From the NCBI RefSeq assembly GCF_000192865.1, contig NC_015276.1, positions 1,302,001-1,366,000 on the forward strand: a DNA stretch of 64,000 nucleotides, read 5' to 3'. Positions 54,322-62,867 of the stretch are shown here, piece after piece. The first letter of the stretch is position 1, and every line of letters starts with the position of its first letter. This DNA comes from Marinomonas mediterranea MMB-1 (GTDB lineage: Bacteria; Pseudomonadota; Gammaproteobacteria; Pseudomonadales; Marinomonadaceae). The position numbers were made by a program, and so were the translations under genes. The notes below the pieces were generated by a model, which searched no databases, was not told the origin of the DNA, and was given only the letters and a program-made list of their open reading frames with translations.

Positions 54322-54675
54322 ATGACAACTGCAACTTTTGACCCGAATCAAGCCGTCACGTTAACGGCGGTAGCCCAAAAGTATTTTTCTGCCAAGTTGA
54401 CGGCTCAGCCAGAGAAGTTAATTAGACTGAGTACTAAAGAGAGTGGCTGTACTGGTTTTGCTTATGTTTTAGATATAGTGGCTAAAGCAGAAGACAGCGA
54501 CGAAGTGCTAACGTTTGAAAATGGTCTTGAATTCGCTGTTGCTCAAGGATCTCTTGAGCTTTTGAAAGGGACTGAAATAGACTTGGTTCGAGAAGGTGTT
54601 AATCAGGTCGTAAAATTCAATAACCCAAATGTCATTGCCGAGTGTGGTTGTGGCGAAAGCTTCAGTGTGAATTAA
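54322..54675 (+). CDS. sufA: A-type Fe-S carrier (SufA/IscA-like)
   Basis: 117 residues. The three cysteines are present: C in KESGCTGFAYVLD and CGCGES at the C-terminus. It carries clusters from the scaffold to target proteins. SufA versus IscA cannot be told with certainty; genome context favours SufA. Confidence 0.93.
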   Translation: MTTATFDPNQAVTLTAVAQKYFSAKLTAQPEKLIRLSTKESGCTGFAYVLDIVAKAEDSDEVLTFENGLEFAVAQGSLELLKGTEIDLVREGVNQVVKFNNPNVIAECGCGESFSVN

Positions 54676-54678
54676 TCG

Positions 54679-55209
54679 ATGCAAAAAATGGTTGTAACTC
54701 AGCGGGCTTGTCCTGCTCGTCGAGTTCCTAGTGGTGAGCCAACGCTCATTCCAGAAGGGCAATTTATCACGATTAATCAAAGCTTAGGTGGAAACTATAC
54801 CATCACATTTCAAGGGAATATGCTTCGAATTGATGGAACGGATGCTGATGCAATTGGTCAAGAGCCGGAAGTCCTAAACTTTGAAGATAATGGTTCTGGA
54901 GACATTGTAGAGGAACAAGTCTGGCAGGCATTGGACTCAGTATTCGATCCTGAAATCCCGATTAGTTTAGTGTCGTTAGGGTTGATCTATAACGTAGAAA
55001 TTGATCAACACCTTAATTCTGTTCGGATTAATATGACGCTTACAGCGCCAGGCTGCGGAATGGGACCAGTACTAGTAAGTGATGTTAAGTATCGAGTTGA
55101 ACTTGTCCCTAATGTTGACCTTGTTGAGGTTGATTTGGTATTTGACCCACCATGGTCACGAGACATGATGAGTGAAGAGGCGCAGCTTGAAGCGGGTTTG
55201 TTCTTTTAG
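54679..55209 (+). CDS. sufT: SufT (MIP18/DUF59 domain) Fe-S accessory protein
   Basis: 176 residues from ATG 54679, three bases after sufA. The DUF59 domain in the second half (WQALDSVFDPEIPISLVSLG, then TAPGCGMGPVLVSDVK) follows an N-terminal part of about 75 residues with RVPSGEPTLIPEG, typical of SufT. SufT helps mature Fe-S proteins under high demand. Followed by a terminator, so sufE may have an independent promoter. Confidence 0.93.
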   Translation: MQKMVVTQRACPARRVPSGEPTLIPEGQFITINQSLGGNYTITFQGNMLRIDGTDADAIGQEPEVLNFEDNGSGDIVEEQVWQALDSVFDPEIPISLVSLGLIYNVEIDQHLNSVRINMTLTAPGCGMGPVLVSDVKYRVELVPNVDLVEVDLVFDPPWSRDMMSEEAQLEAGLFF

Positions 55210-55288
55210 GTGTTATTGAGCGTTCTACAAAATTTTAAATATGCGAATTATTGTCTTAATGGCGATGTGTAATTCGAATAAAATAGCA

Positions 55289-55323
55289 AACAATCAAGGA
55301 GTGCTTTCTTGGTTGTTTTTTTG
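55289..55323 (+). terminator. Terminator-like hairpin between sufT and sufE
   Basis: Arms AACAATCAAG and CTTGGTTGTT (one G-U pair), nine-base loop, then T-run. Confidence 0.72.
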
Positions 55324-55348
55324 TTTCTAAGGGTGAGTGAGGATAAGT

Positions 55349-55774
55349 ATGTCTCTACCGAGTACTGAAGATATAGTTGATGATTTGTCTTTTTTTGATG
55401 ATTGGGAAGAGCGTTATAAATACATCATTGACTTAGGTAAGTCGCTCCCGAATTTTGAGGATGAGTGGCGCACTCCCGAGCGTCTTGTAAAGGGTTGCCA
55501 AAGCAACGTGTGGATTCAACCGGGAAATATGAATCATCCAGAATATGGCGAAGTGCTAACATTTTCAGTGGACAGTGATGCTGTAATCGTTCGAGGACTG
55601 TTGGGCTTAGTGTTGGCCGCGTATGACCACAGGACACCTAAACAAATTTTAGAGTTTGATATCGACGAATATTTTGGCGCAGTAGAATTAGAGCGACATT
55701 TGAGCCCTACTCGCGGAAATGGCCTGCGTTCAATCGTTTCGCGTATTAAAGCGATCGCTCAGGCGTCTGTTTAG
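55349..55774 (+). CDS. sufE: Sulfur-acceptor protein SufE
   Basis: 141 residues from ATG 55349 with GAGG upstream; GTG 55337 is in frame but unlikely. The persulfide-accepting Cys50 lies in RLVKGCQSNVW, one residue off E. coli C51. It takes sulfur from SufS and passes it to SufB. Confidence 0.95.
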   Translation: MSLPSTEDIVDDLSFFDDWEERYKYIIDLGKSLPNFEDEWRTPERLVKGCQSNVWIQPGNMNHPEYGEVLTFSVDSDAVIVRGLLGLVLAAYDHRTPKQILEFDIDEYFGAVELERHLSPTRGNGLRSIVSRIKAIAQASV

Positions 55775-55842
55775 AGCGCTTTTTGAGTATTCTATCGTCC
55801 ATCTTCGGACCTGCAACTTAAGAGACAGTTAGAGATATATCC

Positions 55843-56994
55843 ATGCAAAACCCAGTCTATCTTGATAATTCCGCTACGACCCCAGTTGACCCACGAGTCG
55901 CCGATAAGATGATGTCTTGTTTGACTCAAGATGGTAATTTTGGAAACCCTGCGTCTCGTTCTCATTTATTTGGCTGGCGTGCTGAAGAGGCTGTCGAAGA
56001 GGCTCGTCTTCAGGTGGCGGAGTTGATACAGGCTGATGCGCGTGAAATCGTCTGGACGTCTGGGGCAACAGAGGCTGATAACCTTGCTTTAAAAGGTGTA
56101 GCTTATGCGTACCGTAAGAAAGGTCGGCACATTATCACCTCTTCTATTGAGCATAAGGCGATTCTTGATCCGTGTAAGCAGCTAGAGAAGGAAGGGTTTG
56201 AGGTTACGTATTTAAAGCCGAACTCAAAAGGTGAGATCACGGTAGAGTCTGTCGTTGCCGCGATTACTGAAGGTACGATCTTAATTTCCCTGATGCATGG
56301 TAATAATGAGCTAGGTGTTTTAACCGATATCAATGCAGTGGGGGCGGTAGCGAAAGAACATGGTGTTCTTTTTCATGTTGATGCCGCTCAGACAACAGGA
56401 AAAGTCGACATTGATGTGAAGGCTATGAATGTTGACCTGATGTCTCTGACGGCTCATAAGTCTTATGGACCTAAGGGAATTGGTGCCTTGTATGTTAGAC
56501 GCACTCCAAAAGTAAAACTTGAAGCTCAAATACACGGGGGTGGCCATGAACGAGGTATGCGTTCAGGAACGTTGGCGACCCATCAGATAGTAGGAATGGG
56601 CGAAGCTTACCGCATAGCCAAAGAAGAAATGGCGAAAGATGCTTTGCAAATCTCCGAGCTAAGAGATTACCTTTGGGTGGAGCTGCAAAAGCTAGGCGGT
56701 GTGCATTTGAATGGTGCTAGTGACAATCGAGTGGCCGGTGTTTTGAATGTTGGTTTTGAAAACGTGGACGGCGAAGTCTTGCTCATGTCCTTGAATGATA
56801 TTGCAGTATCTTCTGGTTCCGCTTGTACATCAGCGAGCCTTGAGCCTTCTTATGTTTTGAAAGAAATAGGCTTGGATGACTCGCTTGCACATGCATCCTT
56901 GAGGTTGTCAATTGGTCGCTTTACCTCAAAAGCGGAAGTGGACTACGCTTTAGGGGTTATTTCTAATGCAGTTTCGTCATTGCGTGGAGCGTGA
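55843..56994 (+). CDS. iscS: IscS-type cysteine desulfurase with shortened C-terminus
   Basis: 383 residues. NSATTPVDPRV, PLP lysine in LTAHKSYGPKGIGALYV, and the flexible loop Cys C328 in SSGSACTSASLEPS mark a group I (IscS/NifS) desulfurase. E. coli IscS is 404 residues and its C-terminal tail helps bind IscU; this protein ends about 21 residues earlier (SNAVSSLRGA). It gives sulfur for clusters, tRNA thiolation and other uses. Neither iscU nor hscA nor fdx is next to it. Confidence 0.9.
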   Translation: MQNPVYLDNSATTPVDPRVADKMMSCLTQDGNFGNPASRSHLFGWRAEEAVEEARLQVAELIQADAREIVWTSGATEADNLALKGVAYAYRKKGRHIITSSIEHKAILDPCKQLEKEGFEVTYLKPNSKGEITVESVVAAITEGTILISLMHGNNELGVLTDINAVGAVAKEHGVLFHVDAAQTTGKVDIDVKAMNVDLMSLTAHKSYGPKGIGALYVRRTPKVKLEAQIHGGGHERGMRSGTLATHQIVGMGEAYRIAKEEMAKDALQISELRDYLWVELQKLGGVHLNGASDNRVAGVLNVGFENVDGEVLLMSLNDIAVSSGSACTSASLEPSYVLKEIGLDDSLAHASLRLSIGRFTSKAEVDYALGVISNAVSSLRGA

Positions 56995-57267
56995 TGAGGT
57001 AGTGTGCTTAGTTTGAATTACCTTGAGTCGACGTGAGCTTGTAAAGCATCCCTCTTCTTGAGGCTGTCATTCTTTTTGGTTATTATGGCGCTGTTTTTCT
57101 ATAATTGCTTGTTATTTAAAGAGTTGGATCAGTCTGAGTATTGGTGCAGTGGTATTTATTGTTGTTGAGAGTATAGTAATTAGCTAATGCTTTATTTCCA
57201 TGTTCAAATGGATATCTGCATTTGAATGCTTACTTTAGATTGCTAGGTATGAAGGAAGGAAATTGGT

Positions 57268-57852
57268 ATGACTAAACCCGAAGATGTAGAAACCGTAGAG
57301 AATGCTGAAAGTGAATCTATTGAAGAAGTCTCCAATTCAAACGAAGACACTTCTCAGTCAGCTTCTTCGGAACTAGATCAGCTTCGAAGTATTGTCTTTG
57401 GCGCGGCGAAGGCTGATTTAGATGAGCGGATACGTAGCCTTCAAGACGAAGTAAGAGCTGGATTTGAGCAGGCTACTCTAGCTTTGCATCAGCAAATTTC
57501 AGACGTTCAGGCGGCGTTGCAAGACAGTGTGAATTCATTAGAAGATCGCATTAGTCAGGTCGATACTCATTACGATTATAAAACGTCTGAATTGACGAAA
57601 AATATCGAAACACTTGCAGCAGAAGTTGAGTCAAATGATGAGAATAATCGTCAGCTTGATGAAGCACTTCATAAACGTATAGATGAAGAAATTCAGCAGC
57701 TTACCGATCAGTTTACTCAGAAACATAATCAAACAATTGACCTACTTAATCAGGTTAAGAAAGAGCTGAATTCCTCCAAAACAGACAGAAAAACCCTTGC
57801 TAAGCTATTGGCCACTGTGGCGACAAATCTTGAGACAGAAGAAGATAGCTGA
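57268..57852 (+). CDS. Acidic coiled-coil protein of GTPase operon
   Basis: 194 residues; AAGGA eight bases before ATG 57268. The first 35 residues are acidic and Ser/Glu rich. Residues about 35-180 are heptad-like (LDQLRSIVFGAAKADLDERI, ISQVDTHYDYKTSELTKNIE and LLNQVKKELN). No signal peptide or membrane segment, so it is probably cytosolic. Both this protein and the next have an L-R-x-x-V-x-G segment near the N-terminus (LDQLRSIVFG and MAQLRHLVLGDD), which may be a shared interaction site. Three bases separate its stop from the next possible start. Confidence 0.75.
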   Translation: MTKPEDVETVENAESESIEEVSNSNEDTSQSASSELDQLRSIVFGAAKADLDERIRSLQDEVRAGFEQATLALHQQISDVQAALQDSVNSLEDRISQVDTHYDYKTSELTKNIETLAAEVESNDENNRQLDEALHKRIDEEIQQLTDQFTQKHNQTIDLLNQVKKELNSSKTDRKTLAKLLATVATNLETEEDS

Positions 57853-57860
57853 GTTTGCCT

Positions 57861-60032
57861 ATGAGCAGCAACAGGGAGTCGATGTCCACCCCATCTAATG
57901 AGAGTCAACAAATGGCGCAGTTGCGTCATTTGGTATTGGGCGACGACTGTCAGATTGTACGGGATGTGGTAGAAGAAGAGGCTCGTGATCTCGTTACCAA
58001 TGTATTAACCGAGGCGTTGCACGATCGGCAAAAGGCGGATGGTAGTGTGACAGCGGTTATCGCGCCGCTTGTTGAGCAGTCGGTTGAGTCGTCAGTTGTT
58101 GCTCGAAAAGAGCAGTTTGTCAGCTACTTGTACCCCTTGGTGGGTAGTTTAGTTCGAAAGTCGGTTAGTTCATTTCTAGCAGAAATCATTGAACAAACAA
58201 ATGAGCTTCTTGAGAGTAGCTTAACCTATAAAGGCCTCAAGTGGCGATTTGAAGCTCGTCGAGCGGGTGTTCGCTACTCTCAGTATGTCGTTCAGCAAAC
58301 GTTTGTTTTTCGAGTCGAGCAGGTTCTGCTGATACACCGTGAAACGGGTATGTTGCTAAAAACGGTTATGCGAGACAAAACGCAAGCAACCGATGGCGAT
58401 ATGGTTTCCGCCATGCTGACAGCAATCAATGATTTCGTTGCAGACTCGTTTTCCCCGCAAGAGAACGACCAAGAGCAAAGTCTTGATGAAATAAAAACCG
58501 ATGATTTTACTCTGTTAATAAAGCAAGGGCCAAATGCAATATTGGTTGGTGCAATTACAGGTAATCCTCCAGCGGGCATCGGTGATAAATTTCAACTTAC
58601 GTTAGAGTCTATTCACCAAATCTACAACGACGAGCTAAATAATTACGAGGGCGATTCTTCTGAGTTTGAAAACACTGAGCAGCAACTCAATGACTGTTTG
58701 CTTGCTCAGCAAAAAGAGAGTAAAACAGAAAAGAAGAAGATGCCATGGTTGGCTATTGTATTATTTTTAATCGGTTTTGCGGGTATTGGCGCTTATTTTT
58801 ATCATGGCTGGCAACTGGACTCTGTCGCAAATGAGATTCGTGATCTTCCGTCGCCCCCAGGAGTCGTTCTGTTAAATGCAAATACGTGTGATGACAAGGT
58901 ATGTGTGGATGTGCTTAGGGATCCTATTGCATTGCCCGTATCAGACTGGATTGCGGGTGTATCAGATATGGAGAACATTGATCTATCTGAGCGTTATTAC
59001 CGCTCTCTTGATGAGCGTTTATTGCCTTTGCGGTTTGAGAAAATGGCTAATGAGTTTCCAGAGCTTCAATTCGATGCCGCACGTTCTGCGTTTTTAGGAG
59101 CTCTTTCTCAAGAGCGTTATCTTCTGCTTAGATCTAAATTATTAGACATATCTGATGCAGAAATGATCAATAAAATACTGGCGAATGTGCTTATTGAGGA
59201 GCAGAACAGTTCAAGTTCAGCGTTGCTGATAAAGGTAATGAGCGATGTTCGGCAGTTGCCTGAAGCGCCGGGTATTGCGCTTATCGGCATGAATGTATGT
59301 GGTCAGCATGTTTGTATTGATGTGCTTCGAGACCCAGATGCGCAAAAAGTAACGTCTTGGCTTGGTGACGTTGTCTCTTCTGAATTGATTACAATAAATG
59401 AGCGTCGCTTTTCTGCTTATGATGAAAGGTTAATACCGAGAAGGTTAGCGCGTATTGATGCAGCTTTTCCCAATGTCGCCTTTGACGCACAGAGCCATTC
59501 CTTCTCTGGCGTTTTGTCAGCACCAAAATTTGATCAATTGCGTTCTGCTATACAACGTATTCAAGAACTGGTTGAGGTCGATTCTGTTTTAAGAGGTGTT
59601 TCGATTAAATCGCAACGTGTGGATAGTGGTGTTTCTAACGAGTTATTAATAGAGCAACAAATTCGTGAAGTAGAGCTATCTAGTGTTCCGTTTGATGTCA
59701 ATGCAAGTCAATTACCGTCTAACCATTCTGATCTTATCAAGTCACTGAGTCGTGAAATTACGCGTCTAGCAGAACTTGCTAAGGTGTTGGATCAACGACT
59801 ACTCGTAGTGGTAATGGGGACAAGTACATTGGGTGGCACAGATAGTTATAATCAACAGCTAAGCTTAGACAGAGCTGATTCGGTGATAAAAGCGCTCATT
59901 AGCGAAGGCGTTTCACCAGAGATTTTAAGAACGGCAGGGCTTGGAGCGCTTAAAGAGCGTCGTGATGCCCCCAAAGTCATATTCGATGTAATTCGGTTTT
60001 CACCTGAAGGTAATAGAGAAGTGCGGAACTAA
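57861..60032 (+). CDS. OmpA-like inner-membrane protein of GTPase operon
   Basis: 723 residues from ATG 57861 (alternative ATG 57882). A cytosolic N-terminal region (about 1-290) includes FRVEQVLLIHRETGMLLKTV (about 150-170) and DMVSAMLTAINDFVADSF (about 180-198), which resembles longin/roadblock-like modules that bind small GTPases (inference). One membrane helix at about 294-316 (MPWLAIVLFLIGFAGIGAYF) follows. The periplasmic part has two copies of a roughly 100-residue module (about 329-429 and 466-569), each with C-x4-C and VLRDP, then an OmpA-like peptidoglycan-binding domain (about 610-723, YNQQLSLDRADSVIKAL). The GTPase gene starts at the base after its stop. Confidence 0.82.
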   Translation: MSSNRESMSTPSNESQQMAQLRHLVLGDDCQIVRDVVEEEARDLVTNVLTEALHDRQKADGSVTAVIAPLVEQSVESSVVARKEQFVSYLYPLVGSLVRKSVSSFLAEIIEQTNELLESSLTYKGLKWRFEARRAGVRYSQYVVQQTFVFRVEQVLLIHRETGMLLKTVMRDKTQATDGDMVSAMLTAINDFVADSFSPQENDQEQSLDEIKTDDFTLLIKQGPNAILVGAITGNPPAGIGDKFQLTLESIHQIYNDELNNYEGDSSEFENTEQQLNDCLLAQQKESKTEKKKMPWLAIVLFLIGFAGIGAYFYHGWQLDSVANEIRDLPSPPGVVLLNANTCDDKVCVDVLRDPIALPVSDWIAGVSDMENIDLSERYYRSLDERLLPLRFEKMANEFPELQFDAARSAFLGALSQERYLLLRSKLLDISDAEMINKILANVLIEEQNSSSSALLIKVMSDVRQLPEAPGIALIGMNVCGQHVCIDVLRDPDAQKVTSWLGDVVSSELITINERRFSAYDERLIPRRLARIDAAFPNVAFDAQSHSFSGVLSAPKFDQLRSAIQRIQELVEVDSVLRGVSIKSQRVDSGVSNELLIEQQIREVELSSVPFDVNASQLPSNHSDLIKSLSREITRLAELAKVLDQRLLVVVMGTSTLGGTDSYNQQLSLDRADSVIKALISEGVSPEILRTAGLGALKERRDAPKVIFDVIRFSPEGNREVRN

Positions 60033-60527
60033 ATGATCCAGAAAAAAATTTGCATGTTAGGTGCATCGGCTGTTGGCAAGACCAGTTTGGTTAAGCAGTT
60101 TGTCGAAGGCATCTTCTCTGACCGGTACCTGACAAGTATTGGTGTCAAAATTGATAAAAAAATCTTAGAGGTAGAGGATTCTACCGTCCAGTTGATGCTA
60201 TGGGACATCGAGGGTGTTGATCGATACGCAGGTTTCAACCCTAAATATCTGCGTGGTGCGTCTGCGGCCATTATCGTTGTTGACCAAACTCGAACTCAGT
60301 CCTTTCTTGAAGGTGTAGAAATTTGTCGACTTGTTAAACTTGAAAAAGAAATGCCTATTTTTTTAGTCTCTAACAAGAGTGATTTGCCTAAATCTGGAAC
60401 GTGGGATAGTGCGGCGGATTGCGGTGTTGCTTCATTGTTTGAGCGCAGTTTTAATACGAGTGCGAAAACTGGAGATGGTGTCGAAGATATGTTTCACAAT
60501 GTTGCGAAAGCAGCCCTAAATAAGTAG
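60033..60527 (+). CDS. Rab-like small GTPase
   Basis: 164 residues, ATG 60033 immediately after the preceding stop. G1 is GASAVGKTS (10-18); switch I reads RYLTSIGVKID with Ser35 where Ras has Thr35; G3 is WDIEGVD (57-63); G4 is NKSD (114-117); G5 is SAK (143-145). The Ras Gln61 position is Val62, so intrinsic GTP hydrolysis should be weak. No C-terminal cysteine for prenylation. Overall closer to Rab/Roc than to MglA or to translation GTPases. Partner genes in the operon suggest a membrane-signalling role. Confidence 0.88.
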   Translation: MIQKKICMLGASAVGKTSLVKQFVEGIFSDRYLTSIGVKIDKKILEVEDSTVQLMLWDIEGVDRYAGFNPKYLRGASAAIIVVDQTRTQSFLEGVEICRLVKLEKEMPIFLVSNKSDLPKSGTWDSAADCGVASLFERSFNTSAKTGDGVEDMFHNVAKAALNK

Positions 60528-60539
60528 AAGGCAGATACT

Positions 60540-62645
60540 ATGAGCGCATTACTGTATCAAGAATTAGGGATATTTGATTGTGTTGTGCTTAAGCATATAA
60601 AAGACGACTCCTTTCTAATTCACTTCGCCAACGATAATTGGTTTCGATCCTTGTTCCCAGATAACCATGTCGGCGACGAAGTCGTATTGAATGATACGCC
60701 TTATTATCTTGTTGATTTTCTGTATGACGCCAAAGAATTTTGGCGGCTAAACTCAAATGGCCGTATTAACTCTGGTATTTGGAGTGAGCAAACAGGGCGT
60801 AAAGTATTGCGCTTAGAAGCGGCTGCTATATCAAAGGATGAAGAGCACTTTTTAGTGCTGTTTAACTTAGAAAACGAATACAACAAGCGACAGAATACCT
60901 TGCAGATTGCACGTGAACTTTTGATTTCTAATGATAAGGTTCTGGAGCAGCACGAAGTTATTCGGGAACGGATAGAGGCTTTGGCTGTTCAGAGGGAAAC
61001 TCAAGGGAATGTGAGTCTACCGGTGAAAGAAGTCATTGAAAGCGCTGAATTTGGTGTTGCAATTATTGATCATGATCTTCAGCTTGTTGAGCAGAATCCC
61101 GCGCTATTCAGACTGTTTGAAATGCTCCCTGGAGATGTCGGACGACCTGCAGCCTTGTTACTCGAACTTTGCCAACGCCAGTTTCCAGAATTTCAACGCA
61201 TTTTAGAGACCAGAAGTCGCTGGAGTGGTGAGCTCTATTGGATGAAACCTCCGTCGCTAAGTCGGTGGATGCAACTTACTGTTAGCCCAGTAGAAAGTGA
61301 AACGGAAGGTCATTACTGGCTTCTCTTAGTGACCGATATTTCTCGCGAAAAGTACCTTCAGCAAAGTAACGAAAAACTCACGTATTTTGATGTGCTTACA
61401 AACCTTCCAAATCGTCAATACTATTGGCAATGTTTGGAGAATGCGATAGAGGTTGGGCAAAGCTTTTTCGCGATGCAGTTGGATATAAAGCAACTAAAAA
61501 GTGTTAATGAAGTATTTGGTTTTACAGTCGGTGATATTCTGCTAAAGGAGCTTGCTGAGCGTTTACGTCAGTTGGTTAGCCCTAATGATGTGTTGGCAAG
61601 AATTGGCGGTAATGAATTTGCGGTTATTTTACGAGAAACACAGCAAGAAAAGTGTGAGCAAATCGCTCGTAAAATGATATCTGATATTTGTGCGCCATAT
61701 TATGTGATGGAGCAACAATATAAGTGCAGTGTTGGTGTTCGTATTGGTGTCTCTCATTTTCCTTATGATAGCGTTGTTGCCGAAGAGTTGATGAAGTATG
61801 CGGATTTAGCTTCTTTTAGTATTAAGCAGGGCGGAAAAAGTGCAGTTCAATTCTATTCTCGTGAACTAAAAGAAAGTTCTTTGAGAAGAATGGAGTTAGA
61901 AGCGGCGTTGCGCGACGCGATTGATAATGGTGAGTTTGAGCTGTTTCTTCAGCCTATTTTGGACCTCGATACAGGAAAGATATCTCAAGCTGAGGCGTTG
62001 ATACGTTGGCGACGACCTGGCATAGGCCTTATTTTCCCCGATGAGTTTATTCCGATTGCTGAAAAGTCTGGGCTGATTATTGCGATTGGGAAATGGGTTA
62101 TACAAGAAGCATCGCGTTTATTGGCAGTGTTGCATCAGCAAGATCAGTTTATTAAGTTGTCTCTTAATTTATCACCCTCACAAGTCAGTGATCGGTCGCT
62201 TTTGGGTTTTATTCAGCGGCATATTGAAGCGAATCATGTTGATCCGACTTATCTAGAGCTTGAGCTGACAGAGAACGTATTAGTTAACGACTTTGAAAGA
62301 ATAAACCATTTTTTGAGCGAGGTTCGGAAAATGGGAGTCAGTGTCGCAATTGACGATTTTGGAACAGGCTATAGCTCTTTGTCTTATCTTCCTAAGTTGC
62401 CGATCGATTTTATTAAGATTGATCGATCCTTTATCGGTGAGTTAATTGACAGTGACAGTAATAGAGCCATTGTGCTGGCAATTCTTGCGATGGCAAATAG
62501 TCTGAAGCTGGGTGTGATTGCAGAAGGTGTGGAGGTTGAGTCACAAAAAGCGTTTTTACGCGAGCATCACTGTCAATCTGCGCAAGGCTACCTGTTTAGT
62601 CGTCCTGTTCCATTTGATGAATTCTGTAAGTTACTTCGTGGGTAA
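60540..62645 (+). CDS. PAS-GGDEF(degenerate)-EAL c-di-GMP phosphodiesterase of GTPase operon
   Basis: 701 residues. An unrecognised N-terminal domain (about 1-115), coiled coil to about 155, PAS-like domain (about 165-275), GGDEF domain with the altered motif GGNEF near residue 356, and EAL domain with intact EAL at about 485 and DDFGTGYSS. The cyclase site is probably inactive, while the EAL site should hydrolyse c-di-GMP. No membrane helix is evident, so it is cytosolic. Only 12 bases separate it from the GTPase gene, so its activity could be set by that GTPase (inference). Confidence 0.9.
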   Translation: MSALLYQELGIFDCVVLKHIKDDSFLIHFANDNWFRSLFPDNHVGDEVVLNDTPYYLVDFLYDAKEFWRLNSNGRINSGIWSEQTGRKVLRLEAAAISKDEEHFLVLFNLENEYNKRQNTLQIARELLISNDKVLEQHEVIRERIEALAVQRETQGNVSLPVKEVIESAEFGVAIIDHDLQLVEQNPALFRLFEMLPGDVGRPAALLLELCQRQFPEFQRILETRSRWSGELYWMKPPSLSRWMQLTVSPVESETEGHYWLLLVTDISREKYLQQSNEKLTYFDVLTNLPNRQYYWQCLENAIEVGQSFFAMQLDIKQLKSVNEVFGFTVGDILLKELAERLRQLVSPNDVLARIGGNEFAVILRETQQEKCEQIARKMISDICAPYYVMEQQYKCSVGVRIGVSHFPYDSVVAEELMKYADLASFSIKQGGKSAVQFYSRELKESSLRRMELEAALRDAIDNGEFELFLQPILDLDTGKISQAEALIRWRRPGIGLIFPDEFIPIAEKSGLIIAIGKWVIQEASRLLAVLHQQDQFIKLSLNLSPSQVSDRSLLGFIQRHIEANHVDPTYLELELTENVLVNDFERINHFLSEVRKMGVSVAIDDFGTGYSSLSYLPKLPIDFIKIDRSFIGELIDSDSNRAIVLAILAMANSLKLGVIAEGVEVESQKAFLREHHCQSAQGYLFSRPVPFDEFCKLLRG

Positions 62646-62790
62646 CTGACTTTAATTCTTTTGGTTTTGGTGAGCCTCTTATTTGGCATATCTAGCGCCT
62701 GTTTGAGATAGTGTGACTTTATTTTTAAGTTTGCCTAAAAAATAGACAAAGTTTTTTGCGAACGGCATACAATTTTAATAAAGACATGCG

Positions 62791-62796
62791 TATAAT
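62791..62796 (+). promoter_or_regulatory. Possible -10 box of ndk promoter
   Basis: A consensus TATAAT lies 72 bases before the ndk start; the matching -35 is weak. Confidence 0.45.
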
Positions 62797-62867
62797 CCAC
62801 GCGCGAAACTTTTTAGATAACAGGTTCAGTGTTTGAATCTGATTAAAATACATATTGGAGTTTAAAA

